This document shows, piece by piece, positions 16,705 to 25,721 of a stretch of DNA of 64,000 nucleotides. Origin of the DNA: Formosa sp. L2A11 (lineage in GTDB: Bacteria > Bacteroidota > Bacteroidia > Flavobacteriales > Flavobacteriaceae); NCBI RefSeq assembly GCF_009796865.1, contig NZ_CP047028.1, positions 3,596,001-3,660,000 of the forward strand. The letters run 5' to 3'. Every line of letters begins with the position of its first letter. Position 1 is the stretch's first letter. The position numbers and the translations under genes were made by a program. The notes below the pieces were generated by a model that saw only the letters and a program-made list of their open reading frames with translations, searched no databases and was not told the DNA's origin.

Positions 16705-16781
16705 TAAAAGGATTTTATAATATCTTCATAAATAGGGAACAAAATGCGTATATTAGCGCCTTTAAAAAAAACACACAACAC

Positions 16782-18125
16782 ATGTCAATATCAACACTTA
16801 ATGCTATCTCGCCAATTGATGGTCGCTATAGAAGTAAAACAAGTTCTTTAGCACCTTACTTTTCTGAAGAAGCTTTAATTAAATATAGAGTTCAAGTAGA
16901 AATTGAATATTTTATTGCGCTTTGCGAAATTCCATTACCTCAACTTAAAGAATTTAACAGTAATCTTTTTGGAGATTTACGTGAGATTTACAAATCGTTT
17001 TCTACAGAAGATGCGTTAGCAATTAAGAAAATTGAAAGTGTTACAAATCACGATGTTAAAGCCGTAGAATATTTCATTAAAGAAAAATTTGATGCTTTAA
17101 ATATTTCTGAATTTAAAGAGTTTATCCATTTCGGATTAACCTCTCAGGATATTAACAACACAGCAATTCCTTTAAGTATAAAAGAAGCTTTAAACGAAGT
17201 GTATATTCCTAAGTTTTTAGCTTTAAAAGAAAAATTAGAAAGTTTAGTTGAAGCATGGAGCGATGTCCCTATGTTAGCAAGAACTCACGGCCAGCCAGCC
17301 TCTCCGACACGTTTAGGAAAAGAAATTGAGGTATTTGTTGTGAGATTAAATGAGCAATTTAAATCTTTACAAACAGTACCACATGCTGCTAAATTTGGTG
17401 GTGCAACAGGAAATTACAATGCACATCATGTTGCTTATAAACATATTGATTGGAAAGAATTTGGAAATAGTTTTGTACAAGATGTTTTAGGTTTACACCA
17501 CTCGTTCCCGACAACACAAATTGAACATTACGACCATATGGCTGCTTTGTTTGATAACATAAAACGTATAAACAACATTATAATCGATTTAGATCGCGAT
17601 GTGTGGACTTACGTTTCTATGGAATATTTTAAACAACGTATAAAAGCTGGTGAAGTAGGAAGTTCTGCAATGCCACATAAAGTAAACCCTATAGATTTTG
17701 AAAATAGTGAAGGAAATTTAGGAATGGCTAATGCCGTATTTGAATACCTTTCTGGGAAATTACCAATATCTAGACTACAACGTGATTTAACAGATAGTAC
17801 TGTATTAAGAAATGTTGGTGTGCCTTTTGGACATACATTAATTGGATTTGAATCGACTTTAAAAGGATTAAATAAATTGCTTTTAAACAAAGACAAATTT
17901 GCTTTAGATTTAGAAAACAATTGGGCTGTAGTTGCCGAAGCCATTCAAACTATTTTACGTCGCGAAGGTTACCCTAACCCTTATGAAGCTTTAAAAGGTT
18001 TAACACGTACAAATGAAAAAATAAATCAACTATCTATTTCTAATTTTATTGATACCTTAGAAGTTTCAGACACTATTAAATCTGAATTAAAAGACATCAC
18101 TCCTAGTAATTATACTGGAATCTAA
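16782..18125 (+). CDS. purB: Adenylosuccinate lyase
   Basis: A 447-residue cytosolic enzyme of the fumarase/aspartase superfamily. It cleaves SAICAR to AICAR and adenylosuccinate to AMP, releasing fumarate, in purine synthesis. The signature GSSAMPHKVNPIDFENSEGN is present at about residues 291-310 with the catalytic Ser loop. Other conserved parts are TSQDINNTA, ARTHGQPASPTRLGKE and GGATGNYNAH. purC lies elsewhere in this window (38345-39292). A small membrane protein gene follows 13 bp later. Confidence 0.97.
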   Translation: MSISTLNAISPIDGRYRSKTSSLAPYFSEEALIKYRVQVEIEYFIALCEIPLPQLKEFNSNLFGDLREIYKSFSTEDALAIKKIESVTNHDVKAVEYFIKEKFDALNISEFKEFIHFGLTSQDINNTAIPLSIKEALNEVYIPKFLALKEKLESLVEAWSDVPMLARTHGQPASPTRLGKEIEVFVVRLNEQFKSLQTVPHAAKFGGATGNYNAHHVAYKHIDWKEFGNSFVQDVLGLHHSFPTTQIEHYDHMAALFDNIKRINNIIIDLDRDVWTYVSMEYFKQRIKAGEVGSSAMPHKVNPIDFENSEGNLGMANAVFEYLSGKLPISRLQRDLTDSTVLRNVGVPFGHTLIGFESTLKGLNKLLLNKDKFALDLENNWAVVAEAIQTILRREGYPNPYEALKGLTRTNEKINQLSISNFIDTLEVSDTIKSELKDITPSNYTGI

Positions 18126-18138
18126 ATTTTAAATTGAT

Positions 18139-18366
18139 ATGCTTTCTGATAAAACGTCATTTATATTAACTGTTGCTGTCGCTTTCGGGTTTTCAATTTC
18201 TGGTATTTTAGATATTTTAGACAACTTTGTAGTCGTAACACTTTTACTGTTAGGCTTTGTTTTAGTTGTTGTTAATCTATTTACCTACGAGAATATTCAG
18301 ATTGAAGAATACGATAAACCGACTAATAACGAAGAAGACTTTGACGTCGATATAGAAGATTATTAA
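18139..18366 (+). CDS. Small two-helix membrane protein
   Basis: A 75-residue protein with two hydrophobic segments (about 8-24 and 28-47), followed by a strongly acidic C-terminal tail (DKPTNNEEDFDVDIEDY). I do not recognise a family. It begins 13 bp after purB and ends just before a terminator, so it is probably expressed with purB. The compact helix-hairpin plus acidic tail suggests an inner-membrane protein with a cytoplasmic tail, but this is inference. Confidence 0.7.
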   Translation: MLSDKTSFILTVAVAFGFSISGILDILDNFVVVTLLLLGFVLVVVNLFTYENIQIEEYDKPTNNEEDFDVDIEDY

Positions 18367-18384
18367 AATTATCAATATAATTCA

Positions 18385-18420
18385 TAAAAAAAGCAGCTTA
18401 TAACTAAGCTGCTTTTTTTA
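18385..18420. terminator. Bidirectional terminator between 18139-18366 and rmuC
   Basis: Arms aaaaaaagcagctta / taagctgcttttttt surround a TAAC loop, and overlap the rmuC stop codon. Confidence 0.85.
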
Positions 18421-19809
18421 TTCCTCTTCTTCAAGTGCGCGTTTAACTATTGGCTCTGGAAGTGATTTCTTTGCCTTAGCTCCCATTTTTTTAAGTTTTA
18501 CTACAGTTGTAACCAAATTACCACGGCCATCTACTAATTTATTCATCGCTGCAGAATAATCTTTTTTAGCATCGTCTATTTTCTTTCCAACACTCGTTAA
18601 GTCTTTTATAAGACCTTCAAATTTATCGTAAAGCGAACCCGCAAGTTTAGCAATTTCTAAAGCATTACGCTGTTGTTTTTCATTATTCCACATACTATCT
18701 ATAGTACGTAAAGTAGCCAATAAAGTTGTTGGTGTTACAATTACAATATTCTTTTCGAATGCTTTATTATACAACGCATTATCTTCATTTAAAGCAATGG
18801 CGAATGCAGGTTCTATAGGAATAAACATTAATACAAAATCTGGTGATTCAATATCGTACAGGTCTTGATAGTTTTTTGCCGAGAGCTGTTCTACATGCCT
18901 GCGAATAGAATTTACATGTGCTTTTAAAAATGTAGCTTTATCAACATCTTCATTCGCATTTACATAGCGTTCATAATCTGTTAAAGACACTTTAGAATCT
19001 ATAATCATTTTCTTATCATCTGGAAGATGTAACACCACATCTGGCAAGACACGAGAACCATCTACGCGTGTAAAATTTTGTTGTACAAAATATTCTCTAT
19101 CTTTCTCTAAACCAGATTTTTCTAACACACGCTCTAAAACCAATTCGCCCCAATTTCCTTGCATTTTACTGTCTCCTTTTAAGGCACGCGTTAAATTGGT
19201 GGTTTCTTTAGTCATTTGCAGATTAAGATCTTTAAGTCCTAATAATTGTTCTTTTAAAGCCGAATGCATACTGATGCTTTCCTTCTGAGAATCGTCTACT
19301 TTTTTCTCAAAACCTTGAATTTTTTCTTGAAGCGGATGTAAAATATTTTTAATATTCTCTTTATTCTGAAGTGTAAATTTTTCAGATTTTTCTTCTAGAA
19401 TCTTACTTGCCAACAACTCAAAATCTTTACGCATTTGTTCCTGTTGCTTAATTGCATCTTTATCGCGTTGCTGGTTTTGTTGTTTTAGGTTTTCAAATTC
19501 CGAATTTCTACGTGTTAATTCAGTATTTAAAAAATCTTTTTCGCGTCTAATTTCTTCACGTTCCACTTCTGTTTTTGAAACTAAGGCCTTTAACTCCGTT
19601 AATTTATTTTCAAAATTTTGTTGTTGCTTTTCTCGATCTATTTCCGAAGATTGCTTGACTTCCAAAAGTTGTTGTTGTAAGTTATGGTTTCGCTCTTCTA
19701 AAGTACTTTTTTCGCCTTTACTTTTAAGTTTAGCTATAGTAAGTCCAACAAAGGCTCCCACAGCAGCAGAAACAATTATGGCTACTAATAATATAATGGT
19801 ATCGTTCAT
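18418..19809 (-). CDS. rmuC: DNA recombination protein RmuC
   Basis: A 463-residue protein with an N-terminal membrane helix (DTIILLVAIIVSAAVGAFVGLTI) and a long coiled coil (about 35-190). The RmuC nuclease-like domain (about 210-410) includes GNWGELVLERVLEKSGLEKDREYF, DSKVSLTDYERYV and SPDFVLMFIPIEPAF. RmuC limits inversions at short inverted repeats in E. coli. A longer frame runs 22 codons upstream to 19875 but would overlap the reverse transcriptase stop and put residues before the membrane anchor, so 19809 is preferred. Confidence 0.93.
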   Translation of the reverse strand: MNDTIILLVAIIVSAAVGAFVGLTIAKLKSKGEKSTLEERNHNLQQQLLEVKQSSEIDREKQQQNFENKLTELKALVSKTEVEREEIRREKDFLNTELTRRNSEFENLKQQNQQRDKDAIKQQEQMRKDFELLASKILEEKSEKFTLQNKENIKNILHPLQEKIQGFEKKVDDSQKESISMHSALKEQLLGLKDLNLQMTKETTNLTRALKGDSKMQGNWGELVLERVLEKSGLEKDREYFVQQNFTRVDGSRVLPDVVLHLPDDKKMIIDSKVSLTDYERYVNANEDVDKATFLKAHVNSIRRHVEQLSAKNYQDLYDIESPDFVLMFIPIEPAFAIALNEDNALYNKAFEKNIVIVTPTTLLATLRTIDSMWNNEKQQRNALEIAKLAGSLYDKFEGLIKDLTSVGKKIDDAKKDYSAAMNKLVDGRGNLVTTVVKLKKMGAKAKKSLPEPIVKRALEEEE

Positions 19810-19871
19810 AAAATAATATTGAGATGTAATATTGTAAAAGTAATAAATTATAAAAGTTCTATTTTTCTGAA

Positions 19872-21383
19872 TCAAGAATCTTTCTTAACATTGGAAAAAT
19901 CATATTTTTTTAATGTTTCCTGAAGAATTCTCCAATGGTTACGTAATTGCCTTTTTATTTCTGGAGCTTCTAAATCATCTGAGGCTCGATATGCATATCT
20001 TAAATAATTACCTCTAAATTTTCTGTCAAAATAATCAGTTTTTGCTTTGCCTTCTATATAATTTGTACGTTTAGCGGGAAGCATTCTAGATTTCTCACCT
20101 TTATAGCTAAAAAGTCGATATAGTTTTCTTTTAAAAATTGGAGTTTCATCTAATAAATGCTTTTCTTTTATAGTTTCCACCCGTTTATGCTTTCGTTTTA
20201 CGGTTTCCTTCATTTCTCTATAAAACTTAGCCAAGTTTTTAGATTTAATTAATGTTTGATAACCATAAAATTCAAACCCTAAATAGTTTAGAGGTAGATT
20301 TTCTTTTAAACGATTATCCTTTTCAATTTTGTAGGATTGCAGTCGTCCATTATTTATTTTAAAAAGTGTTTTCTCAGTTTTTTCTAAGGAGACCGTTAAT
20401 TTGTTTTTTAGTATTTCACTTTCAACAAACTCCTCAATTAATGCGATTTGATTTTCTTTACATAGCATAACAATATCATCTGAATATCTCCTATAAAATA
20501 CATTATGCTTTAAAGTCAATTCTTTTATAACAGCTTCATCAAAAGCAAGCATATAAATATTCGCTAATAATGCACTAATGGGTAAACCTTGAGGTATTCC
20601 CATTAGATTTTTATCACCATCTTTTTTTTGATTTTTATGAATTATGACATCAGAGTCAATGAGATCTTTTATACTTTCAAAAAAAGTATGTTTGCCATTT
20701 TTTCTAAATTTCGACAATTCTTTTTCATCGAAATGACCATTTTTAGTTTTAAGATCTTCTAGCTTCACATAAGAAAATCTGGTTGTTGCTTTAAAAATAT
20801 TAAAGTGATCTTTAGGTAACGTTTTGTTGCCTAAAATTTTGGCCCAAGCAAGCTTTAATTTTTTGTGATTTAAACTTGGGAAGAAATTTTCTATATCTAA
20901 TACAAGTGCAACACAATTTTCTCTACTTTTTATCTCATCGAATACATCCTTTGCAAAATGAACATTATTTTTAAACTTTAGTTTGTCTTCTGTTTCTATT
21001 TGTCTGTATGCAGTTATAGAATTAGATAGTAAAGGTTTTTGCTTTAGGTAGGCCTCATATTTTGGGGTAATAATTTGTTGAGCATAATATGAATAAATAT
21101 GCGCATCTAAATGTGTAGCATACCGTATTTCTCTAATTTTTGTATTAGTTACAACGTTTCCGCCTTTACTCTTTTTGTGTGAACGTCTCTCTACCCCATT
21201 AAAATCAGATAATTTATAACGTCTCTGTTTAATTTCTTTTGAGATGAGTGGAGAAAAAGAATGTCGAGATACTTGCTGTGGGTTCTTTACATAACGCTCG
21301 ACGTTCTTCCTAACAGACATTGGTGTCTTATTAGTAAAATGCGGGTAACCTCTATCTTTAAACCAATCTTTATTCTCTCTCAT
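19872..21383 (-). CDS. UG/Abi-like reverse transcriptase (DRT-type candidate)
   Basis: A 503-residue RNA-directed DNA polymerase. RT motifs in order: VLDIENFFPS (catalytic D163, motif A), MGIPQGLPISALLANIYM (261-278), YRRYSDDIVM with Y300-S-D302-D303, and NYLGFEFYGYQTLIK (366-380), the LGFEF element usual in UG/Abi-type RTs. There is no maturase X domain, no HNH nuclease and no fused effector. The N-terminal 1-120 region (KDWFKDRGYPHFTNKTP, SFSPLISKEIKQRRYK, REIRYATHLDAHIYSYYA) and the C-terminal helical region are family-specific extensions. UG RTs include the DRT phage-defence enzymes; the subgroup cannot be assigned here. All catalytic residues are present. A 467-bp non-coding region lies directly upstream. 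Confidence 0.88.
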   Translation of the reverse strand: MRENKDWFKDRGYPHFTNKTPMSVRKNVERYVKNPQQVSRHSFSPLISKEIKQRRYKLSDFNGVERRSHKKSKGGNVVTNTKIREIRYATHLDAHIYSYYAQQIITPKYEAYLKQKPLLSNSITAYRQIETEDKLKFKNNVHFAKDVFDEIKSRENCVALVLDIENFFPSLNHKKLKLAWAKILGNKTLPKDHFNIFKATTRFSYVKLEDLKTKNGHFDEKELSKFRKNGKHTFFESIKDLIDSDVIIHKNQKKDGDKNLMGIPQGLPISALLANIYMLAFDEAVIKELTLKHNVFYRRYSDDIVMLCKENQIALIEEFVESEILKNKLTVSLEKTEKTLFKINNGRLQSYKIEKDNRLKENLPLNYLGFEFYGYQTLIKSKNLAKFYREMKETVKRKHKRVETIKEKHLLDETPIFKRKLYRLFSYKGEKSRMLPAKRTNYIEGKAKTDYFDRKFRGNYLRYAYRASDDLEAPEIKRQLRNHWRILQETLKKYDFSNVKKDS

Positions 21384-21850
21384 AATAAAAAAAGTAAAGG
21401 AAGCTCTCGCACGTATTTATAACAAAATAAAACCTACATCTTAAAAAGATTGAACCATTAGCCGAGTTCTCGACTCACGTTGCAATTGTACGTCTAATAG
21501 ATAAACACCTAAATATGATAGAATTTACCTTAACAATAATTAACTTAGTTAAAGAAACCTTTGAAACACACCAAACCATTGGGTATATCACTGTTCTAAT
21601 AAGAATTATTGAGGTAGTGACGTCACTTCCGAAGATAATTTCTTATCTGGATGTAACGAAACCTAAAATAATACGTCTTTCTTAATCTCCATATTTATTA
21701 TCCCTCATCTTAAGAAAAGGTAGGATTAAGTGATTGATTAAAAACCAATACAGCAGTTCAACAAATGTCTTATTTTTTAACTAAAGAACTCCCTTACTTT
21801 AACAGTAAATATACTATTATTCTTATCTTTAAGAAAATAAAACAACTATT
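21384..21850 (-). other. 467-bp non-coding leader upstream of the reverse transcriptase; candidate ncRNA locus
   Basis: No convincing open frame is present. The stretch holds several possible stems. agtgacgtcact (21616-21627) is a perfect 12-bp palindrome that extends to 18 bp with one mismatch. cttaatc (21681-21687) pairs with gattaag (21724-21730). ttctta/taagaa lies near 21819-21840. A GAGT/ACTC hairpin lies near 21463-21478. In DRT2- and DRT9-type systems the RNA template is encoded next to the RT, so a minus-strand ncRNA here is plausible. I found no exact TAnnTTTG box on either strand. Confidence 0.35.
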
Positions 21851-22516
21851 ATGAATGCATTTGGAATAGGAGATATTGTAACATTAAGGTCACATCCATT
21901 ATTTAATGGAACCCCACAAAAAATTAAAGAATTCCCCGCACAAGTGCCCCCATTAATGTTAATCAAGGAAGTGATATTTGAAAGAGAAGATAAAAAGAAA
22001 ATTTATAGTGACGTCATTGAAAAAGCACAAATAGCGGATTTAGTGAAATATGTATGCGTTTTCTTTAATGCGAATAAAAGTGAATTTGTTGAAAAGGAGA
22101 TTTACCATTCTTTCTTAGATTCTTATTTAAAATTAAAATATTATAGAAAAGAGGAAACGGAAAATGGAAAAAAAATAATCCAAATTAAAAAACTAATTGA
22201 AGAAGTTGCAGATTACAAGAAAGCTGAAGATTATGATTTTGGAAAAAGAATTCAATTTAAAACTAAAAAATTAGAACATAGAAAATCTTATAGTAATTCA
22301 TTTGAAAGAGTACCTGGTACATCATTCCAAACCCCTGATTTTATATTATCTGGAATAAAGAATGAGGAACAAAAGGATTTGTTTTTTCAGGATAGCAAAC
22401 CTAAAAGACTAATGACTAAGCAATCCTATAAAGTTATGTGGTTTAATCACGCTCAGCAAAAATTTAGTGAGCACTATTTACCTAAAGAGTTTTTTGTAGA
22501 AAATTTAGAAATTTAA
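21851..22516 (+). CDS. Unknown protein with YodC-like N-terminus, divergent from the RT
   Basis: This is a 221-residue soluble, Lys-rich protein. The N-terminal part FGIGDIVTLRSHPLFNG...PPLMLIKEVI...VKYVCVFFNANKSEFVEKEI follows the layout of small SH3-like YodC (DUF2158-type) proteins: G-D-x-V, a P-x-M/L strand, then C-x-F/W-F. The remainder (about 100-221) is charged and lacks motifs I know. It has no signal peptide. It faces away from the RT across the 467-bp non-coding region and ends 3 bp from the btuD-like stop, which suggests that RT, leader and this gene form one inserted accessory block. Function unknown. Confidence 0.7.
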   Translation: MNAFGIGDIVTLRSHPLFNGTPQKIKEFPAQVPPLMLIKEVIFEREDKKKIYSDVIEKAQIADLVKYVCVFFNANKSEFVEKEIYHSFLDSYLKLKYYRKEETENGKKIIQIKKLIEEVADYKKAEDYDFGKRIQFKTKKLEHRKSYSNSFERVPGTSFQTPDFILSGIKNEEQKDLFFQDSKPKRLMTKQSYKVMWFNHAQQKFSEHYLPKEFFVENLEI

Positions 22517-22519
22517 ACT

Positions 22520-23314
22520 TTATTTATTAACTCGAAAACTCCCTGTAACCTCATCAAACTTAATTAAATCGTCAGGAAACAACGTAGAAAACACTCCTTT
22601 TTCAATTAAATTACAAGGCGAATCTGAAACGACTTTTTCGGGTGTCATGACAATCATTTTATCGCAAAGCTGAATAGCTAAATCTATTTCGTGAGACGAA
22701 AATAAAATGGTTTTCCCTGTTTCTTTTGCTAATTGTTTAAGCAGTTTCAATGTGTATGCTTTATGATACATGTCTAGATGTGTTGTTGGTTCATCCAGAA
22801 TAATTAAATCGGTATCTTGAGCCAAGGCACGAGAAATCATAACTTTTTGAAGTTGACCATCGCTTAACTCAAAACACTTTTTATGTTTTAAAGATTCTAT
22901 ATTGGTAAGTTGTAATGCATGATTCACTTTCTCTAAATCTAAACCCGATAATGTTCCAATCCAATTGGTATAAGGCTGTCTACCTAAAGCGACCAACTCG
23001 AACACCGATAAATTTTTAGACGTTAGTTTTTCGGTAAACACAATACTTAATACTTGTGCCAGCTCTAAATTATCATAAGTTGTAACGTCTTTATTATTTA
23101 TGAAAACCTGACCCTTTAAGGCTTCTTGTGTGTTTGTTAAGGTGCGTAACATGGTAGATTTTCCAATACCATTTCCGCCCACTAAACCAATCAGTTCTCC
23201 TTTTCCTAAAGCAATATTAATTTCAGAAGAAATTACATGATCCTTTTTTTTAGAACGATAACCTATAGTTAAATCTTTTGTTTTTAAAATGATATGTTGT
23301 TTGTCTTCCTTCAT
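22520..23314 (-). CDS. ABC transporter ATP-binding protein, BtuD/FecE type
   Basis: A 264-residue ATPase with Walker A GGNGIGKST (46-54), signature LSDGQ (150-154, with Asp in place of the usual second residue Gly), Walker B IILDEP (171-176) and the switch His in LFSSHEIDLA. It energises uptake of a chelate across the inner membrane. It is the third gene of a tight operon (permease 1 bp upstream), and a divergent cobalamin riboswitch-controlled receptor points to vitamin B12 or another corrinoid as substrate. Iron-siderophore or haem uptake is the alternative. Confidence 0.92.
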   Translation of the reverse strand: MKEDKQHIILKTKDLTIGYRSKKKDHVISSEINIALGKGELIGLVGGNGIGKSTMLRTLTNTQEALKGQVFINNKDVTTYDNLELAQVLSIVFTEKLTSKNLSVFELVALGRQPYTNWIGTLSGLDLEKVNHALQLTNIESLKHKKCFELSDGQLQKVMISRALAQDTDLIILDEPTTHLDMYHKAYTLKLLKQLAKETGKTILFSSHEIDLAIQLCDKMIVMTPEKVVSDSPCNLIEKGVFSTLFPDDLIKFDEVTGSFRVNK

Positions 23315-23315
23315 T

Positions 23316-24344
23316 TTAAAACATTAAATTTCGTTTTCTAACTAATAACCAAATCACAATTGGTGCTCCCACTAAAGACGTAATGGCATTAATAGGCAAT
23401 GTATAATCACTATTAGGAATTTGTGCAATGGTGTCGCACACTAACATAATAACACCACCTAATAATATTACGGCTGGTAATAATATTTTATGATTGGATG
23501 TATTAAAAACCAAACGTGTTAAATGCGGAATTGCTAAACCTATAAAGGCTATCGGACCAGAAAAAGCAGTAATAGTTCCTGCCAATAAACTTGTTGCTAA
23601 GATGATGAATAGTCGGCTTTGTTTTAAATTCAATCCTAAACTTTTTGCATAATTATCGCCTAATAACAATGTATTTAATGCTTTTATAGACGCTAAACTT
23701 AGCACTAAACCAATAGTATAAATTATAGCAAACACACCTACTTCCTGCCAAGATAAATTTCCTAAACTTCCAAAGCCCCAGAATACATAACGTTGTAATT
23801 GTTCGGCAGAACTAAAATAAGACAACACACCTACAATGGCACCTGTAATACTTGCAAACATAAGTCCGATAATTAAAATGGCCATAGTGTCTCGAACTCT
23901 AGACGATACGATTAAAACAGATAATAACACAAGAAAACTCCCTAAACTGGCAGCGATAACTACACTCCATTTAGAGGTTAATAATATTGCAAATGTGCCA
24001 CCAAAAAGTCCTGATCCTAAAATAACAATGGCAACACCTAAACTCGCTCCGGAACTAATTCCTAGAACAAATGGTCCCGCTAAAGGGTTCCGAAATAAAG
24101 TTTGCATTAACAAACCAGAAACTCCTAATCCAGAACCTACTAATAATGCTGTAATGGCTTTTGGCAACCTATAATTCTGAATAATATAACTCCAAGATTC
24201 GTTTGAAGGTGTACCAAACACACTTTCAAGTACACCATGTAAAGGTATAGACACAGAGCCTAAACTAATATTAATAAAAAAACAACATAGCAGCACTACA
24301 GAAAGTGCTATAAATGTTTTATTGTATGAGTGTTGATTTGGCAA
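23316..24344 (-). CDS. FecCD/BtuC-family ABC transporter permease
   Basis: A 342-residue inner-membrane permease with about ten hydrophobic segments. It contains family hallmarks such as RLPKAITALLVGSGLGVSGLLMQTLFRNPLAGPFVLGISSGASLG and GPIAFIGLAIPHLTRLVFNTSNHKILLPA, the latter near the coupling helices contacting the ATPase. It forms the transmembrane dimer for chelate uptake. It lies directly between the binding protein gene (adjacent base) and the ATPase gene. Confidence 0.93.
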   Translation of the reverse strand: MPNQHSYNKTFIALSVVLLCCFFINISLGSVSIPLHGVLESVFGTPSNESWSYIIQNYRLPKAITALLVGSGLGVSGLLMQTLFRNPLAGPFVLGISSGASLGVAIVILGSGLFGGTFAILLTSKWSVVIAASLGSFLVLLSVLIVSSRVRDTMAILIIGLMFASITGAIVGVLSYFSSAEQLQRYVFWGFGSLGNLSWQEVGVFAIIYTIGLVLSLASIKALNTLLLGDNYAKSLGLNLKQSRLFIILATSLLAGTITAFSGPIAFIGLAIPHLTRLVFNTSNHKILLPAVILLGGVIMLVCDTIAQIPNSDYTLPINAITSLVGAPIVIWLLVRKRNLMF

Positions 24345-25502
24345 TTAATTTAATGTTTTAAAAAAGAATAATTCGTAATCTTTAAGCAGTTCTGGGTGAC
24401 AAATTTTAATAAGATCTTTAAGCACTAAATCGGGTCTGGATTGTCCCAATTCATAATACAAAACGCCACCTGTTTCGCCTTTAGTATTAGACATGGTATA
24501 GATTTGTTTGTCCTTAAAAGCATTAAACTTGGTATAATGTGTGTTCGATTTTTCTAAATCTTTATAACTAGAATATATAGAAGGATTAATCCAAATATTC
24601 GCTGCTTTAGCTTTATTAAAAACAGTCTCGAAATTTAGAGCTAAACTACCTACTCCTTTTGTGTTTTTCCAAAGATAATTTGCATTTGCATCTACTAAAA
24701 GTTGTGCTTCAGGGCTTGTACCATTTGGCATGTACCAAATATCTTTATACATGGCACCACTAAATACACTCGGTTTTTTAGCGACATGTTCGGCTAACTT
24801 TTTAGCTTTTAAATATTCTGTTTCAATAGTATTATATACAGAATCTGCCTTTACTTCTTTATTAAAAAGCACACCAAATAATTTTATCCATTCAGCTTTT
24901 GCTAAAGGAGAACCCTCAACCCAATCGCCATTATAAATTACAGGAATATTTGCTTTTTTTATAGTCTCAAGAGCACTGTTATTACCATCTATACCAAAAG
25001 CAATAACAACTTCGGGATGCAATTCTAGTAAAACTTCTGTGTTTATACTCTCGTTTTTTCCAAGCTCACGAACCTTACCGGCATCTATTTGAGCTCTTAT
25101 TTTTTCTGAAGACACATATTTATTTCCAGGAAAACCAACTAATTTTTGTTCCTCATCTAATAATTCTAAACTTGGCAAATGCGTGGTAGATGTAACCACG
25201 ATACGTTCTATTGGAATTGGAATTACAGCTTCAAAATCATCTGAATTTAAAACAACTTTATCTTTATTTTCTTTATCGACTAAAGCAAATTTAAAGGTCT
25301 TATCGGCTTTTGGCCACGGACTATAAATCTCTAATACTTTATAATTCTTATACGATGTAACCGAAAATCCTTTCGCATGTTTTAGAGGTAACTTAACACC
25401 TTGTTCTTGTACAACTTTAATTTTTTTTACCTCGTTGTCTTTACAACTAAAAATCAAGACAAAAAAGACTAGGAATAAAGACCTTAATTGAAAAAATTTC
25501 AT
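24345..25502 (-). CDS. ABC transporter substrate-binding lipoprotein, BtuF-like
   Basis: A 385-residue lipoprotein (MKFFQLRSLFLVFFVLIFSC, Cys20) of the helical-backbone metal-receptor class. RIVVTSTTHLPSLELL, KVRELGKNESINTEVLLELHPEVVIAFG and a C-terminal LKDLIKICHPELL match the periplasmic-binding fold used for cobalamin and siderophores. It would capture substrate in the periplasm and pass it to the permease. First gene of the operon, transcribed from a promoter at 25581-25608 and divergent from the riboswitch and receptor. Confidence 0.9.
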   Translation of the reverse strand: MKFFQLRSLFLVFFVLIFSCKDNEVKKIKVVQEQGVKLPLKHAKGFSVTSYKNYKVLEIYSPWPKADKTFKFALVDKENKDKVVLNSDDFEAVIPIPIERIVVTSTTHLPSLELLDEEQKLVGFPGNKYVSSEKIRAQIDAGKVRELGKNESINTEVLLELHPEVVIAFGIDGNNSALETIKKANIPVIYNGDWVEGSPLAKAEWIKLFGVLFNKEVKADSVYNTIETEYLKAKKLAEHVAKKPSVFSGAMYKDIWYMPNGTSPEAQLLVDANANYLWKNTKGVGSLALNFETVFNKAKAANIWINPSIYSSYKDLEKSNTHYTKFNAFKDKQIYTMSNTKGETGGVLYYELGQSRPDLVLKDLIKICHPELLKDYELFFFKTLN

Positions 25503-25580
25503 TCTCTATGGGTTTAAAATGAATATATAATAGTGTTAAAACAAAGCATTAACTGAACCTTTTTAACACTAAAAACACTT

Positions 25581-25608
25581 CAAATGTAAGCATATAAAAT
25601 TCAGTCAA
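25581..25608 (-). promoter_or_regulatory. Promoter of the ABC uptake operon (TTG-N17-TACATTTG)
   Basis: On the minus strand TTG (25608-25606), 17 bases, then TACATTTG (25588-25581). Spacing is at the short end of the known 17-23 range. About 78 bp of leader precede the binding-protein ATG, and I see no cobalamin riboswitch in it. Confidence 0.6.
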
Positions 25609-25704
25609 AATAAAATAGTTGTTTTTTTAATTTATAACATTATCAAAAAAGGCTATCCTAATTACAAAAAAGAAGGTTTTACATTACAATTATAATAAAA
25701 GCCT

Positions 25705-25712
25705 TATTTTTG
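25705..25712 (+). promoter_or_regulatory. -7 box upstream of the cobalamin riboswitch
   Basis: TATTTTTG fits TAnnTTTG and would start the transcript about 10 bp before the riboswitch. The -33 region is weak. Confidence 0.5.
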
Positions 25713-25721
25713 CAGCGAATT

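Noticed and set aside
19872-21383. RT as a group II intron protein or a retron RT
   Set aside because: No maturase X domain, HNH endonuclease or intron domain V/VI-like structure is seen nearby, and the retron-specific VTG motif and msr/msd inverted repeats are not evident. The LGFEF region points to the UG/Abi group.
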